A stretch of 6,169 bases of DNA from Treponema sp. (GTDB lineage: Bacteria; Spirochaetota; Spirochaetia; Treponematales; Breznakiellaceae): NCBI GenBank assembly GCA_031283905.1, contig JAITAW010000057.1, forward strand, positions 1 through 6,169, written 5' to 3'. A program made the translations under genes and the position numbers. The notes under the pieces are model-generated. The model was given only the letters and a program-made list of their open reading frames with translations. It had not been told where the DNA came from and made no database searches. Below are positions 6,026-6,169 of this stretch, piece by piece. Numbering within the stretch: the stretch's first letter is position 1; each line of letters starts with the position of its first letter.

Positions 6026-6169
6026 GTTTTGATCGGCTATCCGGGAGATACCTTCGGCAAGGCGGAGGCCCGGCTATACGACTGTATGAAAGCCGGGTTT
6101 ATGCCAATGGCGATGTTGTATCGAGACCAAACAGGAGAACGCGACCCGGCGTGGATTCGTTTCACATGG
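6026..6169 (+). pseudogene. In-frame 3' continuation of the radical SAM gene after the TAA
   Basis: The 48 codons after the TAA are open to the window edge in the same frame. They read VLIGYPGDTFGKAEARLYD..., then GFMPMAMLYRD and RDPAWIRF. This is the expected radical SAM continuation: residues before the stop (ICHPLRS) run straight into a [Y]VLIGYPGDT strand-loop segment, so the TAA replaces what is probably a Tyr codon. There is no convincing ribosome site and new start to make it a separate gene. It is best read as the rest of the same gene, interrupted by a nonsense change or a sequencing error. Confidence 0.7.

Overview
This window is a compact, one-directional gene block of phage or prophage type, probably an accessory cassette of a temperate phage or integrated element in an anaerobic or gut-type bacterium. 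Every convincing gene is on the + strand. Genes overlap by 1-17 nt or are separated by at most 11 nt, and most starts carry a purine-rich Shine-Dalgarno site. There is no gene-free stretch of any size, and I see no tRNA, rRNA, CRISPR array, IS element, integrase, terminator or clear promoter. The host cannot be fixed from sequence. The Shine-Dalgarno sites are canonical and the base composition is mid-range with an AT-rich island. No structural, packaging or replication genes are in view, so the phage assignment rests on the families present (ASCH-type protein, DUF5131/Gp37-Gp68 radical SAM protein, XRE regulator) and on the layout.

Left part (1-1700): the 3' part of a multi-spanning membrane protein with a long soluble loop and a cytosolic-type C-terminal tail, then an AT-rich gene of unknown function, then a 72-residue Cys-rich protein. 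Middle (1700-3700): a well-conserved ASCH-domain phage protein, an XRE-type helix-turn-helix protein with a roughly 95-residue C-terminal extension, a 204-residue unknown protein that may belong to the Nmad5 type, and a 91-residue protein ending in a regular C-x4-C-x4-C-x4-C array. Right part (3690-6169): an MmcB-like PD-(D/E)XK-fold protein, a small zinc-ribbon protein, a DUF5131-type radical SAM protein, a 73-residue acidic unknown, and a second, unrelated radical SAM protein. The reading frame of this last gene is broken by an in-frame TAA at 6023-6025, although family-like coding continues to the window edge.

Functional reading: ASCH (RNA- or modified-base-binding fold), a nuclease-fold protein, two different radical SAM enzymes and several small Cys-rich proteins in one translationally coupled string suggest a nucleic-acid-modification or counter-defence cassette. 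This is inference. Each of these families also occurs singly in phages without a proven role. The strongest concrete oddities are the interrupted radical SAM gene and the co-linear pair of radical SAM enzymes.
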